From Gemmatimonadota bacterium (GTDB taxonomy: Bacteria; Gemmatimonadota; Gemmatimonadetes; Gemmatimonadales; Gemmatimonadaceae), in assembly GCA_028287305.1 (NCBI GenBank), contig JAQBPX010000011.1:1-64000 (forward strand): DNA of 64,000 nucleotides, given 5' to 3'. A model generated the notes under the pieces. It was not told the DNA's origin. It did no database searches and saw only the letters and a list, made by a program, of their open reading frames with translations. A program made the position numbers and the translations under genes. Each line of letters begins with the position of its first letter. Position 1 is the first letter of the stretch. Positions 7,199 through 15,287 of this stretch are shown here, in pieces.

Positions 7199-7399
7199 TC
7201 ACGGCGAGTGCCCGTGACCCATATGTGAAACGCGCCGTGACGACCGGAGGTCGAGCACGGCGGCAGCAATTTTGGCGATGACGGAGGCGGGCGAGATCGC
7301 GACGTGAACGCCGCGGAAGGTGGTGCCGTCAACGGCCATGTTCGCCGTCAACTCGAGTGCAAACTGCTGAGGGCACTTCCCAGATCGATATCGTCCCAC
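7199..7399 (-). CDS. 66-residue protein resembling the first half of a PilZ domain
   Basis: A GTG-started gene with a clear ribosome binding site (GAGGA, 7406-7410) and a good promoter 44 bp upstream. The middle, FALELTANMAVDGTTFRGV, looks to me like the opening strands of PilZ domains, but the expected N/D-x-S-x-G-G motif is replaced by AISPASV. The frame then ends after a low-similarity tail (SHMGHGHSP). It may be a truncated or frameshifted PilZ remnant, or a short protein in its own right. It precedes the H1-like gene on the same strand and probably shares its transcript. Confidence 0.45.
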   Translation of the reverse strand: MGRYRSGKCPQQFALELTANMAVDGTTFRGVHVAISPASVIAKIAAAVLDLRSSRRVSHMGHGHSP

Positions 7400-7429
7400 T
7401 CAGGTTCCTCGCTCGCCGCGAGTCAGTTA

Positions 7430-7453
7430 GTTCCTGAACGCGAATATAGGAAC
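7430..7453. promoter_or_regulatory. Inverted repeat overlapping the minus-strand promoter
   Basis: GTTCCT (7430-7435) and AGGAAC (7448-7453) are perfect inverted arms with a 12-bp spacer. They straddle the -10 element at 7443-7448 and the expected start site, a position typical of a repressor operator. No regulator is identifiable. Confidence 0.35.
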
Positions 7454-7471
7454 GTCGTAACCCGTACGCAA
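7443..7471 (-). promoter_or_regulatory. Sigma-70 promoter for the PilZ-like and H1-like genes
   Basis: On the minus strand TTGCGT (7466-7471), a 17-bp spacer and TATATT (7443-7448) form a good promoter in an AT-rich patch. Transcription would start near 7436, about 37 nt before the GTG at 7399. Confidence 0.55.
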
Positions 7472-7630
7472 TACTTTTCTTACATCAAGCATGATGCCCG
7501 CGCATCACACGATGGACGAGTGCGCTGCGTCACACTTCCATCGCCCCTGCACCAATGCGAGGTTTCGGGGCGCGGCGCACCCGATGGCATCGCGCGTTCG
7601 CCTGGAAATTTTTCACGGAGCTCGCCTGCA

Positions 7631-8656
7631 GTGAAAGCGCTCGTCAAGGAAGTCGCGGGTCCCGGATTCGCGATGAAGGACGTACCCGAGCCGCGCATTC
7701 GCGACGATGAAGTCCTGATTCGCGTCCGTCGCGCCGGCGTGTGCGGCACCGACGTCCACATCTACGACTGGGACGCGTGGGCGCAGGGGCGCTGTCGTCC
7801 CCCATTCGTGGTCGGCCATGAATTCGCCGGCGACGTGGTGCAAGTCGGCTCGCTGGTCACCGACGTCCACGAGGGCGATCGCGTGACGGCGGAGGGCCAC
7901 ATCGTGGACGGCCGGTGCCTGCTCTGCCGCACCGGCAATTCCCATGTCTGTCCCCACACGAAGATCATCGGCGTGGACCGCGACGGGTGCTTCGCCGAGT
8001 ACATCGCGATGCCCGCCACGAACGTATGGCACCTGGATGATGCGATCTCCTTCGACATCGGCGGCATCCACGACCCCATGGGCAACGCCTTTCACACGGC
8101 GCTCACGGCGGAGATCCCCGGCGCCACCGTGCTGATCACCGGCTGCGGCCCGATCGGCCTGTTCGCGGTGGGCATCTGCAAGGCGGCGGGCGCGAGTCGC
8201 ATCATCGCGAGCGACGTGAACGAGACGCGGCTGGCGCTGGCGCGACAGATGGGCGCGCATCACGCCGTGCACCCCCAGCAGGCGTCGGAGGCCGTGAAGC
8301 GTGAGACGGACGGATTGGGCGTGGACGTGGTGCTCGAGATGTCGGGGGTGCCGGCGGCCATTCACCAGGCGTTCGAGCTGGTGCGCGTGGGCGGCCGGGT
8401 ACAGATGCTCGGCATTCCCGCGAAGCCGATGGACGTGAACTTCGCGACGGAGGTGATCTTCAAGGGGATCACGATCTACGGCGTGGTCGGCCGCCGCATG
8501 TACGACACCTGGCACCAGATGACCCGCTTCCTGCGCTCGGGGATGTTCGACCCGGCGCCGGTGATCACGCACCGCTTCCCGCTCGAGCAGTTCGACGAGG
8601 CGATCGGCGCGATCAAGAGCGGCGAGGCGGGCAAGGTCATCTTCGAGATCGCCTGA
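7631..8656 (+). CDS. tdh: L-threonine 3-dehydrogenase
   Basis: Zinc- and NAD-dependent oxidation of L-threonine to 2-amino-3-ketobutyrate. The protein has 341 residues, the same as E. coli Tdh. Motifs include CGTDVHIYDWDAW (catalytic Cys), VGHEFAGDVV, the structural zinc cysteines in CLLCRTGNSHVC, and the NAD-binding stretch ITGCGPIGLFAVGICKAAG. GTG 7631 matches the family start (MKALVK) and has GGAG 10 nt upstream. Its TGA shares a base with the ATG of kbl, so the two are coupled and form the standard threonine-to-glycine pathway. Confidence 0.96.
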   Translation: MKALVKEVAGPGFAMKDVPEPRIRDDEVLIRVRRAGVCGTDVHIYDWDAWAQGRCRPPFVVGHEFAGDVVQVGSLVTDVHEGDRVTAEGHIVDGRCLLCRTGNSHVCPHTKIIGVDRDGCFAEYIAMPATNVWHLDDAISFDIGGIHDPMGNAFHTALTAEIPGATVLITGCGPIGLFAVGICKAAGASRIIASDVNETRLALARQMGAHHAVHPQQASEAVKRETDGLGVDVVLEMSGVPAAIHQAFELVRVGGRVQMLGIPAKPMDVNFATEVIFKGITIYGVVGRRMYDTWHQMTRFLRSGMFDPAPVITHRFPLEQFDEAIGAIKSGEAGKVIFEIA

Positions 8657-9858
8657 TGCCGAACGCCACCTTCACGAACCAGCTCGAGGCGCAGCTGGCG
8701 CAGTTCCGCGCCGACGGCGTGTACAAGAAGCTGAACTACCTGGAGTCGCCGCAGGCGGCACGCGTGCAGATGGAAGGCCGCGGCGAGGTGCTGATCTTCT
8801 CGTCGAACAACTACCTGGGGCTGTCGAACGACCCGGCGGTCGTGCAGGCCGGGGTGGATGGCCTGCACCGCTTCGGTGCCGGCACGGCCAGCGTGCGATT
8901 CATCTGCGGCACCGTGACGATCCATCGCGAGCTGGAGGAGGCGCTGGCGCGCTTCGTCGGCTGCGAGGCATCCATGTCGTTCGTGTCGGCGTGGAACGCG
9001 AATGAGGGGCTGACGTCGACGATCGTGGAGGAGGGTGACTTCGTGGTGAGCGACGCGCTCAACCATGCGTCGATCATCGACTCCATCCGCCTGGCGAAGG
9101 CGATCACCAAGTGCACCACCGGCGTCTACCGGCATTCCGACCTGGACGACCTGGTCGAGAAGCTGAAGGCGAACGCGGGAGCGCGACGTCGCCTGATCTG
9201 GACGGACGGCGTGTTCTCGATGGAGGGCTCGATCGCGAAGCTGCCGGAGATCCTGCAGATCGCGCGCGACCACGATGCCATCGTCATCATGGACGACTCG
9301 CATGCCACCGGCGTGCTGGGCAGGACCGGTCGGGGCACGGCGGAGCATTGTGGCGTGCTCGGTGAGGTGGACATCATCACCTCCACGCTGGGCAAGGCGC
9401 TCGGCGGCGCGGCTGGCGGATTCGTCGCCGGTCCCGCATCGCTGGCGGACTACCTGACGCAGCGGTCGCGTCCCCAGCTGTTCTCGAATGCGCTGCCGCC
9501 CACCGTGGCGGCGAGCGCGCTGGCGGCGGTGCGGGCGGTGGAGCAGCGGCCGGAGCTCGTGACCACGCTGCACGCGAACGCGAAGTACTTCCGGGAGCAG
9601 ATCGTGGAGGCGGGGTTCAAGCCGCTGGCGGGCGAGACGCCCATCATCCCGATCATCGTGGGTGAGACGTCGGCGGCGATCAGGATGAGCGAGATGCTGC
9701 TGGACGAGGGCGTGTTCGTCACGGGGTTCGGCTTCCCCGTGGTTCCCCAGGGGCAGGCGCGCGTGCGCTGCCAGCTGTCGGCCGCGCATACCCGGGACGA
9801 CATCGACCAGGCGGTCCGTGCCTTCCGCAAGGTGGGGTCGGCGCTCGGCATCATCTGA
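8656..9858 (+). CDS. kbl: Glycine C-acetyltransferase (2-amino-3-ketobutyrate CoA ligase)
   Basis: PLP enzyme that cleaves 2-amino-3-ketobutyrate with CoA to glycine and acetyl-CoA, the second step after Tdh. The protein has 400 residues (E. coli 398). Family signs are SSNNYLGLSNDP, the AGTASVRFICGT substrate loop, DDSHATGVLGRTGRG, and the PLP lysine K247 in TSTLGKALGGAAGGF. It overlaps tdh by one base. No terminator is evident in the 150 bp that follow. Confidence 0.97.
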   Translation: MPNATFTNQLEAQLAQFRADGVYKKLNYLESPQAARVQMEGRGEVLIFSSNNYLGLSNDPAVVQAGVDGLHRFGAGTASVRFICGTVTIHRELEEALARFVGCEASMSFVSAWNANEGLTSTIVEEGDFVVSDALNHASIIDSIRLAKAITKCTTGVYRHSDLDDLVEKLKANAGARRRLIWTDGVFSMEGSIAKLPEILQIARDHDAIVIMDDSHATGVLGRTGRGTAEHCGVLGEVDIITSTLGKALGGAAGGFVAGPASLADYLTQRSRPQLFSNALPPTVAASALAAVRAVEQRPELVTTLHANAKYFREQIVEAGFKPLAGETPIIPIIVGETSAAIRMSEMLLDEGVFVTGFGFPVVPQGQARVRCQLSAAHTRDDIDQAVRAFRKVGSALGII

Positions 9859-10008
9859 AGGGGGAGGCCGGGGAGCGCGGTAAACGTGTGTAGTACGGCC
9901 GTTGCGGGGGGTGCCCCCTGGGCGGCTTCCCGTGACCTGCCCGGCGTTCTTTCGTCCCCGTACCAGAGCAGGGAAGCCGTACCCGTACTCCTTCGCCGAG
10001 GTCTCGTC

Positions 10009-10686
10009 ATGAAGTCCACTCGTGCTCTGGCGCTCGCGCTTGCGCTTTGCGCCGTGCTGCCGACCGCGGGAGCCGCGCAGCAGCGCTCCACGAACACGTT
10101 TGAAAACTCCTGGTTCTGGGGAGTGAAGGGCGGCAGCATGATGTACTCCGCCCCCACGAAGTCGAATGGCAATGGCGCCCTGGTCGGCCTCGACTGGCTG
10201 ATCACGCGCCGCAAGGGCGGCTTGTACGTCTCCTACGACCAGTCCTTCCTGAAGTCGAGCGCCATCATCTCGGACTCGATCGGCCCGGCCGACACCACGG
10301 CGCACGTGGTGGACTTCAAGAACCTGCGCCGGGTGAGCGCGATGGCCGTGGGCTTCCCGGGGAGCATGCACTACGTGCGCCCGTATGTGGGACTCGGGTT
10401 CTCGTACAACTCCATCGCGACGATCACGCCGCGCTACACCCCCACCTCGGCGGAGCAGCAGGCGCTGGGCAACGCGATCGTGCAGAACTACCAGACGGCC
10501 TTCTCGCCGATCGCGATGGTGGGCGTGCAGGGGAACTGGAGAAACCTGGGCGCGTTCGTGCAGGCGACGGGGACCACCGTGACCAAGAACTTCTTCCTCT
10601 ACGCGCAGAACCGGCCGATCCGGGCGAGCTTCGAGGCGGGACTTCGGTGGAACGTGGGCAGCTCGATCGACGCGTCGACTCGGTAG
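10009..10686 (+). CDS. Secreted outer-membrane beta-barrel-like protein
   Basis: A 225-residue exported protein with a clear signal peptide (MKSTRALALALALCAVLPTAGA, cut before AQQ). The rest alternates hydrophobic and polar residues with many aromatic residues and glycines (NSWFWGVKGGSMMYSAP; YVRPYVGLGFSYNS), as in small 8-10 strand porin-like barrels. GAGG about 8 nt upstream supports the ATG at 10009. No specific family is recognised. It is a single gene followed by a repeat and a terminator. Confidence 0.75.
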   Translation: MKSTRALALALALCAVLPTAGAAQQRSTNTFENSWFWGVKGGSMMYSAPTKSNGNGALVGLDWLITRRKGGLYVSYDQSFLKSSAIISDSIGPADTTAHVVDFKNLRRVSAMAVGFPGSMHYVRPYVGLGFSYNSIATITPRYTPTSAEQQALGNAIVQNYQTAFSPIAMVGVQGNWRNLGAFVQATGTTVTKNFFLYAQNRPIRASFEAGLRWNVGSSIDASTR

Positions 10687-10695
10687 GGGTGCGGG

Positions 10696-10731
10696 AACTG
10701 CAACTGCAAGGGCAACTGCAACTGCAAGGGC
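10696..10731. repeat. Two perfect tandem copies of an 18-bp repeat
   Basis: The unit aactgcaactgcaagggc occurs twice head to tail (10696-10713 and 10714-10731) just after the stop of the outer-membrane protein. A related sequence lies at 1744-1760. Both are at gene 3' ends. Confidence 0.75.
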
Positions 10732-10776
10732 AACAGCCTTAGCCGCGGACTACGCGGACTGGTTCCTGGAAGACTG

Positions 10777-10810
10777 AAAGCTCCTCTCGGCGTGGCCGAG
10801 GGGAGCTTTT
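10777..10810 (+). terminator. Rho-independent terminator
   Basis: AAAGCTCCTCTCGG and GCCGAGGGGAGCTTTT form a long hairpin (one mismatch) with a CGTG loop and a T-tail. It ends the outer-membrane protein transcript; the A-run on the left side could also serve the converging dipeptidase operon. Confidence 0.85.
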
Positions 10811-10858
10811 CATTCAACGGCACTGCAGTTCCCGAATCCTGATTCCCGAATTCCCGAT

Positions 10859-12049
10859 TTACGGCCGGTGGTCGATGGCGGCGTCCATGACGCGCAGCAT
10901 GTTGCCGCCCAGCACCTTCTTCACGTCAGCCTCGGAGTAGCCGCGGTCGAGCAGCGCCTGGGCGATGCGCGGCAGCCGCGTGACGTCCTCCATCTGCGCG
11001 GGAACGTGTCCACCGACCCCGTCGAAGTCGCTGCCGATCCCCACGTGGTCGATGCCGGCGACCTGCACGATGTGGTCGATGTGGTCGATGAGGATCGCGA
11101 GCGGCGTGGGCGTGAGCTCCCGATACGCGGCCAGGCGCCCGGGACCGCTCGGGAAGCGCGCGTCCACGTCGGCCTTGGCCCTGAAGTAGCGCTCGTCGAT
11201 GAAGGCGTCGTAGAAGTTCACGTTCGCCACGCCGCCATTCTTCGCGAGCGCGCGGAGCTGGTCGTCGCTGAGGTTGCGGGGGTGGTTCGCGAGCGCGCGC
11301 GCGCTCGAGTGCGAGGCGATCACGGGCACGCTCGACGCGGCGACGGCGTCGAAGAAGGTGGAGTCGGAGACGTGCGACAGGTCCACCAGGATGCCGAGGC
11401 GATTCATCTCGTGCACCACCTGCCGGCCGAAGTCGGTGAGGCCTCCCTTGCGCGAGCCGGCCACCCCGATGGAGGAGCCGGCCCAGTCGTTCCCGTTGTT
11501 CCAGGTGAGCGTCATGTAGCGGACGCCGCGCCGCTGCAGCTCCGCCAGCTTCTCCAGTGAGTTCTCGATCGCGTGGCCGCCCTCGACGCCCACGAGGATC
11601 GCGACCTTGCCATCGCGCTTGGCGGCGCGGATGTCGGCCGCCGACGCCGCGAAGCGCAGGTGATCCGGGTGGCGCGCCGCGAAGGCATGCACGGTGTCCA
11701 CGTACGCGAGCACGCGCGGCCATGCCACGCCGGGCGCCTTGTAGTCGGCGTCGATGAATGCCGCGAGGAAGACTGCCGTCAGCTGGCTCTCGACCAGCCG
11801 CGGAAAGTCGGTGTTCCCTGCCTCGGGGCCGAAGCCGGAGCCGTGGCGCACGTCGGGGTTGTAGCGGTCCTCGAAGATGCGATCGGGCAGGTCGTTGTGG
11901 GTGTCGATCACGTACGACTCGCGGTACACGCGAAGCGCGCGCTCGGACACGTCGGAAAGCGGGGAGCCGGATTGCATGACGGGGTGCTGGGTGGCGCAGG
12001 CTGCCGAGGCGAGGAGGCCGGCGAATGCCAGGGCGACGAGGTGCTTCAT
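10859..12049 (-). CDS. Membrane dipeptidase, peptidase family M19, putative lipoprotein
   Basis: A 396-residue zinc dipeptidase of the renal dipeptidase family, acting in the envelope. The signal ends LLASAACATQ, which fits a loose lipobox with Cys near residue 19. The metal and catalytic motifs are YVIDTHNDLP (HxD), VEGGHAIENS (bridging Glu), VDLSHVSDSTF, VIASHSSARAL and DHVGIGSDFDGVGG. Its ATG overlaps the stop of the glycosylase (ATGA at 12046), so it is the last gene of a three-gene operon. It may recycle or degrade peptides outside the inner membrane. Confidence 0.92.
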   Translation of the reverse strand: MKHLVALAFAGLLASAACATQHPVMQSGSPLSDVSERALRVYRESYVIDTHNDLPDRIFEDRYNPDVRHGSGFGPEAGNTDFPRLVESQLTAVFLAAFIDADYKAPGVAWPRVLAYVDTVHAFAARHPDHLRFAASAADIRAAKRDGKVAILVGVEGGHAIENSLEKLAELQRRGVRYMTLTWNNGNDWAGSSIGVAGSRKGGLTDFGRQVVHEMNRLGILVDLSHVSDSTFFDAVAASSVPVIASHSSARALANHPRNLSDDQLRALAKNGGVANVNFYDAFIDERYFRAKADVDARFPSGPGRLAAYRELTPTPLAILIDHIDHIVQVAGIDHVGIGSDFDGVGGHVPAQMEDVTRLPRIAQALLDRGYSEADVKKVLGGNMLRVMDAAIDHRP

Positions 12050-12699
12050 GCGAGCGGCCTCCGGAAGAAGTGCGGCGGGGTGCGGGAAGTGAAGTCGCTG
12101 TCGGTCACGATCCAGCGCAGCGGCCAGTCCGCGGCCCTGGTGATGCCGATGCGCGGCGTGATCGCCACGTTCGCATCGGGCACCTCGGCTCCCGGACGAA
12201 TGATGAGGGGCGGACGGTCGAGGCGACAGAGGTTCTGCGCGCCGGTGATGCCGAGTGCCGCGCAGAGCTTCGCGGGCCCGTTGGTGAGGTCCTGCAGGCG
12301 CCTGGCGCGCGCTCGCCGGCGCCACATGACGTCGATGCCCTCGAGCGGCTCGAGGGCGCGCACCAGCACGGCACTGCCGTGGCCTTCCTCGCGCGTGACG
12401 GCGTTGAAGCACCAGTGCATGCCGTAGATCAGGTACACGTAGGCGAGCCCCGGCGGGCCATACAGCGGCGCCGTGCGAGCCGTGAGGCCGGCCGCGGCGT
12501 GACAGGCCGGATCGTGGGCGCCGATGTACGCCTCGGTCTCCACGATGCGTCCGCTCACCACGCCATCGCTGGCGTGGCACTCGAGCACCGCACCGAGGAG
12601 CTCACGCGCAACGAGCTCCGTTTCGCGATCGTAGAACGATCGCGGAAACGGAGCTCGCTGGCGGGCGCGCCGCGCAGGGGGCGCGGCGCCCCGGGTCAT
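12046..12699 (-). CDS. 3-methyladenine DNA glycosylase, Mpg/AAG type
   Basis: Removes alkylated and deaminated purines from DNA by base flipping. The 217-residue protein has the AAG-family features ARELLGAVL, IVETEAYIGAHDPACHA (catalytic Glu and the following Tyr), YVYLIYGMHWCFN, and VLVRALEPLEG. Length fits the bacterial family (about 200). It overlaps the NYN gene upstream and the dipeptidase downstream, each by 4 bp, so translation of all three is coupled. Confidence 0.95.
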   Translation of the reverse strand: MTRGAAPPARRARQRAPFPRSFYDRETELVARELLGAVLECHASDGVVSGRIVETEAYIGAHDPACHAAAGLTARTAPLYGPPGLAYVYLIYGMHWCFNAVTREEGHGSAVLVRALEPLEGIDVMWRRRARARRLQDLTNGPAKLCAALGITGAQNLCRLDRPPLIIRPGAEVPDANVAITPRIGITRAADWPLRWIVTDSDFTSRTPPHFFRRPLA

Positions 12700-14363
12700 T
12701 CCGCCTTTGCGGCCTTCTTGACCGCGCGCTTCTTCGCGGGTGCCTTGGCGGCCTTCTCGGCCTTCTCCGGCTTTACAGCCTTCGCGGGCGCCGACTTCTT
12801 CGCCGCCTTGGAGGCGGCCTTCTTCGCCGCTGGTGCCTTGGCTGCGCGCTTCGCCCTGGGCGCTGCCACCGCCTCGGGTTCGGCCGACGGAGTGGCTGGT
12901 GCCGCCGCGGCTGCCGGTACTGCCGGTGCTGCAGCAGGTGCGGGCGAACCCGCGCGCGCAACGATTCCGACGGTCAAGAGGCCCGGCGGCAGTGCGCCGC
13001 GGGCCGTGGGACCGCGACCGCGCACGCCGACGCGTGCCGCCGCGCCGGTGACGGGAGCGGGGGCAGCCGGTGCATTGGCCGTCTCCGCCTTCGCCAGCTG
13101 CTCGGCCACCGAGGCCGCTTCCGTGACGCGAGCGACCTCGAAGTCCTCGCCGCGACGGCGAAGGTCCACGATGTCGGCGCCGTGCGCATCACGCAGGATG
13201 CGCTCGAAGAAGCGGGCGCTGAGGCTCTCGCTGTCGCGCCCGAGGATCTGGCGCGCCTTGCGACGCACCTCGTTCGCCTTGACCGCGTCGTCGCCGGAGA
13301 CGAGCGCCGCGACTGCGCGCTTCACGAGGTCGAAGGCCTCGTCACGGGTCAGTCGCTCGCCGCTGCTGCCGATGTCGTCCGACGACGTGGCGGCCGACGG
13401 CGCAGGAGCCGCGGGCGTGCTCGAGGGGGCCGATGCTGACGGCTCCTCGCTGCGCTCCACCGGCACCTGCGTCTCCCCCTTCGCGGCGGCCTCGCGCTCA
13501 CCACGGTCGCGACCGCGACCGCGCCCACGACCGCGACGGCTGCGTCGTGCTTCACGCTCCTCGCCCGTCTCCTCGCGAGCCACGACAGGCGCCACGTCGG
13601 CGTGCGTGGTGGTGGCGGGAACGCCGGCGGGAAGGTCGATGTCGAGCTGGCCGTTCTCGAGCTTCGTGACGCCGAGGAGGCCGCGCGAAGCCGCTTCCTG
13701 GCAGAAGCGCGAGAACTTCGCGAAGCCCAGGTTGCGCTCGTCGAAGGTCGCGTCGATCTCCTGCATCACCTGCTTGAGGCGATCGGAGCGCATGACGTCG
13801 CCGTTGCGCTTCATGCGGCTGGCCGCCTCGGTGACGAGCTCCCACGGGTCGTACTTCTTCGCCTGCTCCTCTTCCTCGGAATTCTTCACGAGGCCGGCGA
13901 GCGCGTTGTAGCTGTAGTACTCGTCGCAGTTCTGCACGAGCAGGTCGCTGGACGATTCGCGAATGCCGACGCCGATGACGTACTTGCCGTACTCCTTGAG
14001 CTTGAGCACGAGGCTCGAGAAGTCGGAGTCGCCGGAGAGGAGGATGAAGGTGCCGATCTCGGGGCGCGTGAACACCAGCTCGAGGGCGTCGATCGCGAGG
14101 CGAATGTCGGTCGCGTTCTTCTTCGAGGACCCGTAGGCGGGGGCGAAGATGAGGTCGATCGAGGACTCGGAAAGCGGGACGATGTACTGCGGGTAGCGGC
14201 GCCAGTCGGCATAGGCGCGCTGGACGGCGACCTTGCCCTTGATGATGTCGGAGCCGAGCAGGTTGCGCAGTTCGTGGCCGAGATCCGAGCGGATCCCCAT
14301 CGTGACGTTGTCGAAGTCGATGAGGAGCGCGGCGTTCGGCGCGTGATGGAACGGCGTCGCCAT
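12696..14363 (-). CDS. NYN-domain (LabA/DUF88-like) protein with LOTUS-like domains and H1-like tail
   Basis: A 555-residue protein. Residues 1-165 are a NYN/PIN-like nuclease domain (ALLIDFDNV; FILLSGDSDFSSLVLKL; acidic residues suited to metal binding). Two segments near residues 175-260 (DPWELVTEAASRM ... SRFCQEAASRGLLGV) and 340-420 (RDEAFDLVKRAVAAL ... ARFFERILRDAHG) resemble OST-HTH/LOTUS RNA-binding folds, separated by an RGRGRGRDRG linker. The last 60 or so residues are KKAA-type H1-like repeats. It likely binds and cleaves RNA. ATG 14363 starts next to the domain; ATG 14459 would add 32 residues and has a weak AGG upstream. Confidence 0.85.
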   Translation of the reverse strand: MATPFHHAPNAALLIDFDNVTMGIRSDLGHELRNLLGSDIIKGKVAVQRAYADWRRYPQYIVPLSESSIDLIFAPAYGSSKKNATDIRLAIDALELVFTRPEIGTFILLSGDSDFSSLVLKLKEYGKYVIGVGIRESSSDLLVQNCDEYYSYNALAGLVKNSEEEEQAKKYDPWELVTEAASRMKRNGDVMRSDRLKQVMQEIDATFDERNLGFAKFSRFCQEAASRGLLGVTKLENGQLDIDLPAGVPATTTHADVAPVVAREETGEEREARRSRRGRGRGRGRDRGEREAAAKGETQVPVERSEEPSASAPSSTPAAPAPSAATSSDDIGSSGERLTRDEAFDLVKRAVAALVSGDDAVKANEVRRKARQILGRDSESLSARFFERILRDAHGADIVDLRRRGEDFEVARVTEAASVAEQLAKAETANAPAAPAPVTGAAARVGVRGRGPTARGALPPGLLTVGIVARAGSPAPAAAPAVPAAAAAPATPSAEPEAVAAPRAKRAAKAPAAKKAASKAAKKSAPAKAVKPEKAEKAAKAPAKKRAVKKAAKAE

Positions 14364-14459
14364 GGTGGCGTGCGAGGCAAGCGTGTGCGCCTGCGGCCCG
14401 CGGTGGATGAGGGCGCTCGGAGACCGGGAGGGCAGCGAACGCGGTGAACGTGAGGACAT

Positions 14460-14797
14460 GATGACCTGGCCGAATGTGGCGGTATCGGCGGGCCGGCTCG
14501 CGTGATGCAGGGCATCACGATCGGCGATCGCCGCCGGCTGGGTCGGGTCAGGTCGACCGGGTCCCCGCGTCTTCGCGGGGCGCCCGATCACGCGCACACC
14601 GCCGCGCCGGGGTTCCGACGCCCGCCCGGCCGCCAAGGCGCGCCGACGCGATCACGTGAGCAGCATCGCGACACATGCGTGTCACGGTCTCACCGGTCCG
14701 TCGGCGACACTCCGATGACTGGAGCGACCCGGCTGGACGTCAACGAGGAAATCTAGGCACCCCGGGTGGCCGATGTAAGTGCGCCGGGCCATTGAGG
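14460..14797. other. Non-coding stretch between the NYN gene and yjbQ
   Basis: About 340 bp with no supported gene. It should hold the promoter of the NYN-glycosylase-dipeptidase operon; on the minus strand a TTGACG occurs (14732-14737) without a convincing -10. A small dyad, GACACATGCGTGTC, lies at 14670-14683. No terminator or RNA gene is seen. Confidence 0.4.
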
Positions 14798-15235
14798 CTA
14801 GGTGCCGTCGAGCCCGACACCCATGGCCTTGATGATCACCCGCTTGGCGCGCTGGCCGTCCCACTCACCATAGAACACGCGCTGCCAGGGCCCGAAATCG
14901 AGCTGGCCGCCGGTCACGGGCACGATGACCTCGTGCCCCAGCGTGAGGGAGCGCAGGTGTGCCGCGGCGTTGTCCTCGCCGGTGCCGCTGTTGTGCCGGT
15001 ACCGCCCGGGGTCCCATGGCGCGATGCGCTCCTCGAGCCAGTCGAGGATGTCCTTCCAGAGCCCGGGCTCGTGGTCGTTCACGAAGACGGACGCGGAGAT
15101 GTGCATGGCGGAGACGAGCACCATGCCCTCGTGGATGCCGCCCTCCCGGCGCGTGCGCTCGACTTCATCGGTGATGTCGATGATTTCCTGGCGGCGCTTC
15201 GTCTCGAAGGTGAGGTAGCGCGTGTGGCTCTTCAT
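14798..15235 (-). CDS. yjbQ: YjbQ/UPF0047 family protein
   Basis: A 145-residue protein of the YjbQ family (secondary thiamine-phosphate synthase-like). Diagnostic segments are HEGMVLVSAMHISASVFVND, GEDNAAAHLRSLTLGHE with the conserved histidines, and LDFGPWQRVFYGEWDGQR. ATG 15235 gives the standard family length (about 140) and start (MKSHTRYLTFET). It is divergent from the kinase, with 52 bp between start codons. Physiological role in thiamine synthesis is uncertain across the family. Confidence 0.93.
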   Translation of the reverse strand: MKSHTRYLTFETKRRQEIIDITDEVERTRREGGIHEGMVLVSAMHISASVFVNDHEPGLWKDILDWLEERIAPWDPGRYRHNSGTGEDNAAAHLRSLTLGHEVIVPVTGGQLDFGPWQRVFYGEWDGQRAKRVIIKAMGVGLDGT

Positions 15236-15287
15236 GCGTGGTCTGGTGACGGGGGATGCCGGCCACCAGTATGTTTCGGCGAAACCC

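Noticed and set aside
8476-10371. A 631-codon open frame on the minus strand
   Set aside because: It lies opposite the end of tdh, all of kbl and the outer-membrane protein gene, all well supported, and its translation has no protein character.
12025-13911. A 628-codon plus-strand frame opposite the glycosylase and NYN genes
   Set aside because: Low-complexity Ala/Arg/Ser translation that mirrors the Lys/Ala repeats of the NYN tail on the other strand.
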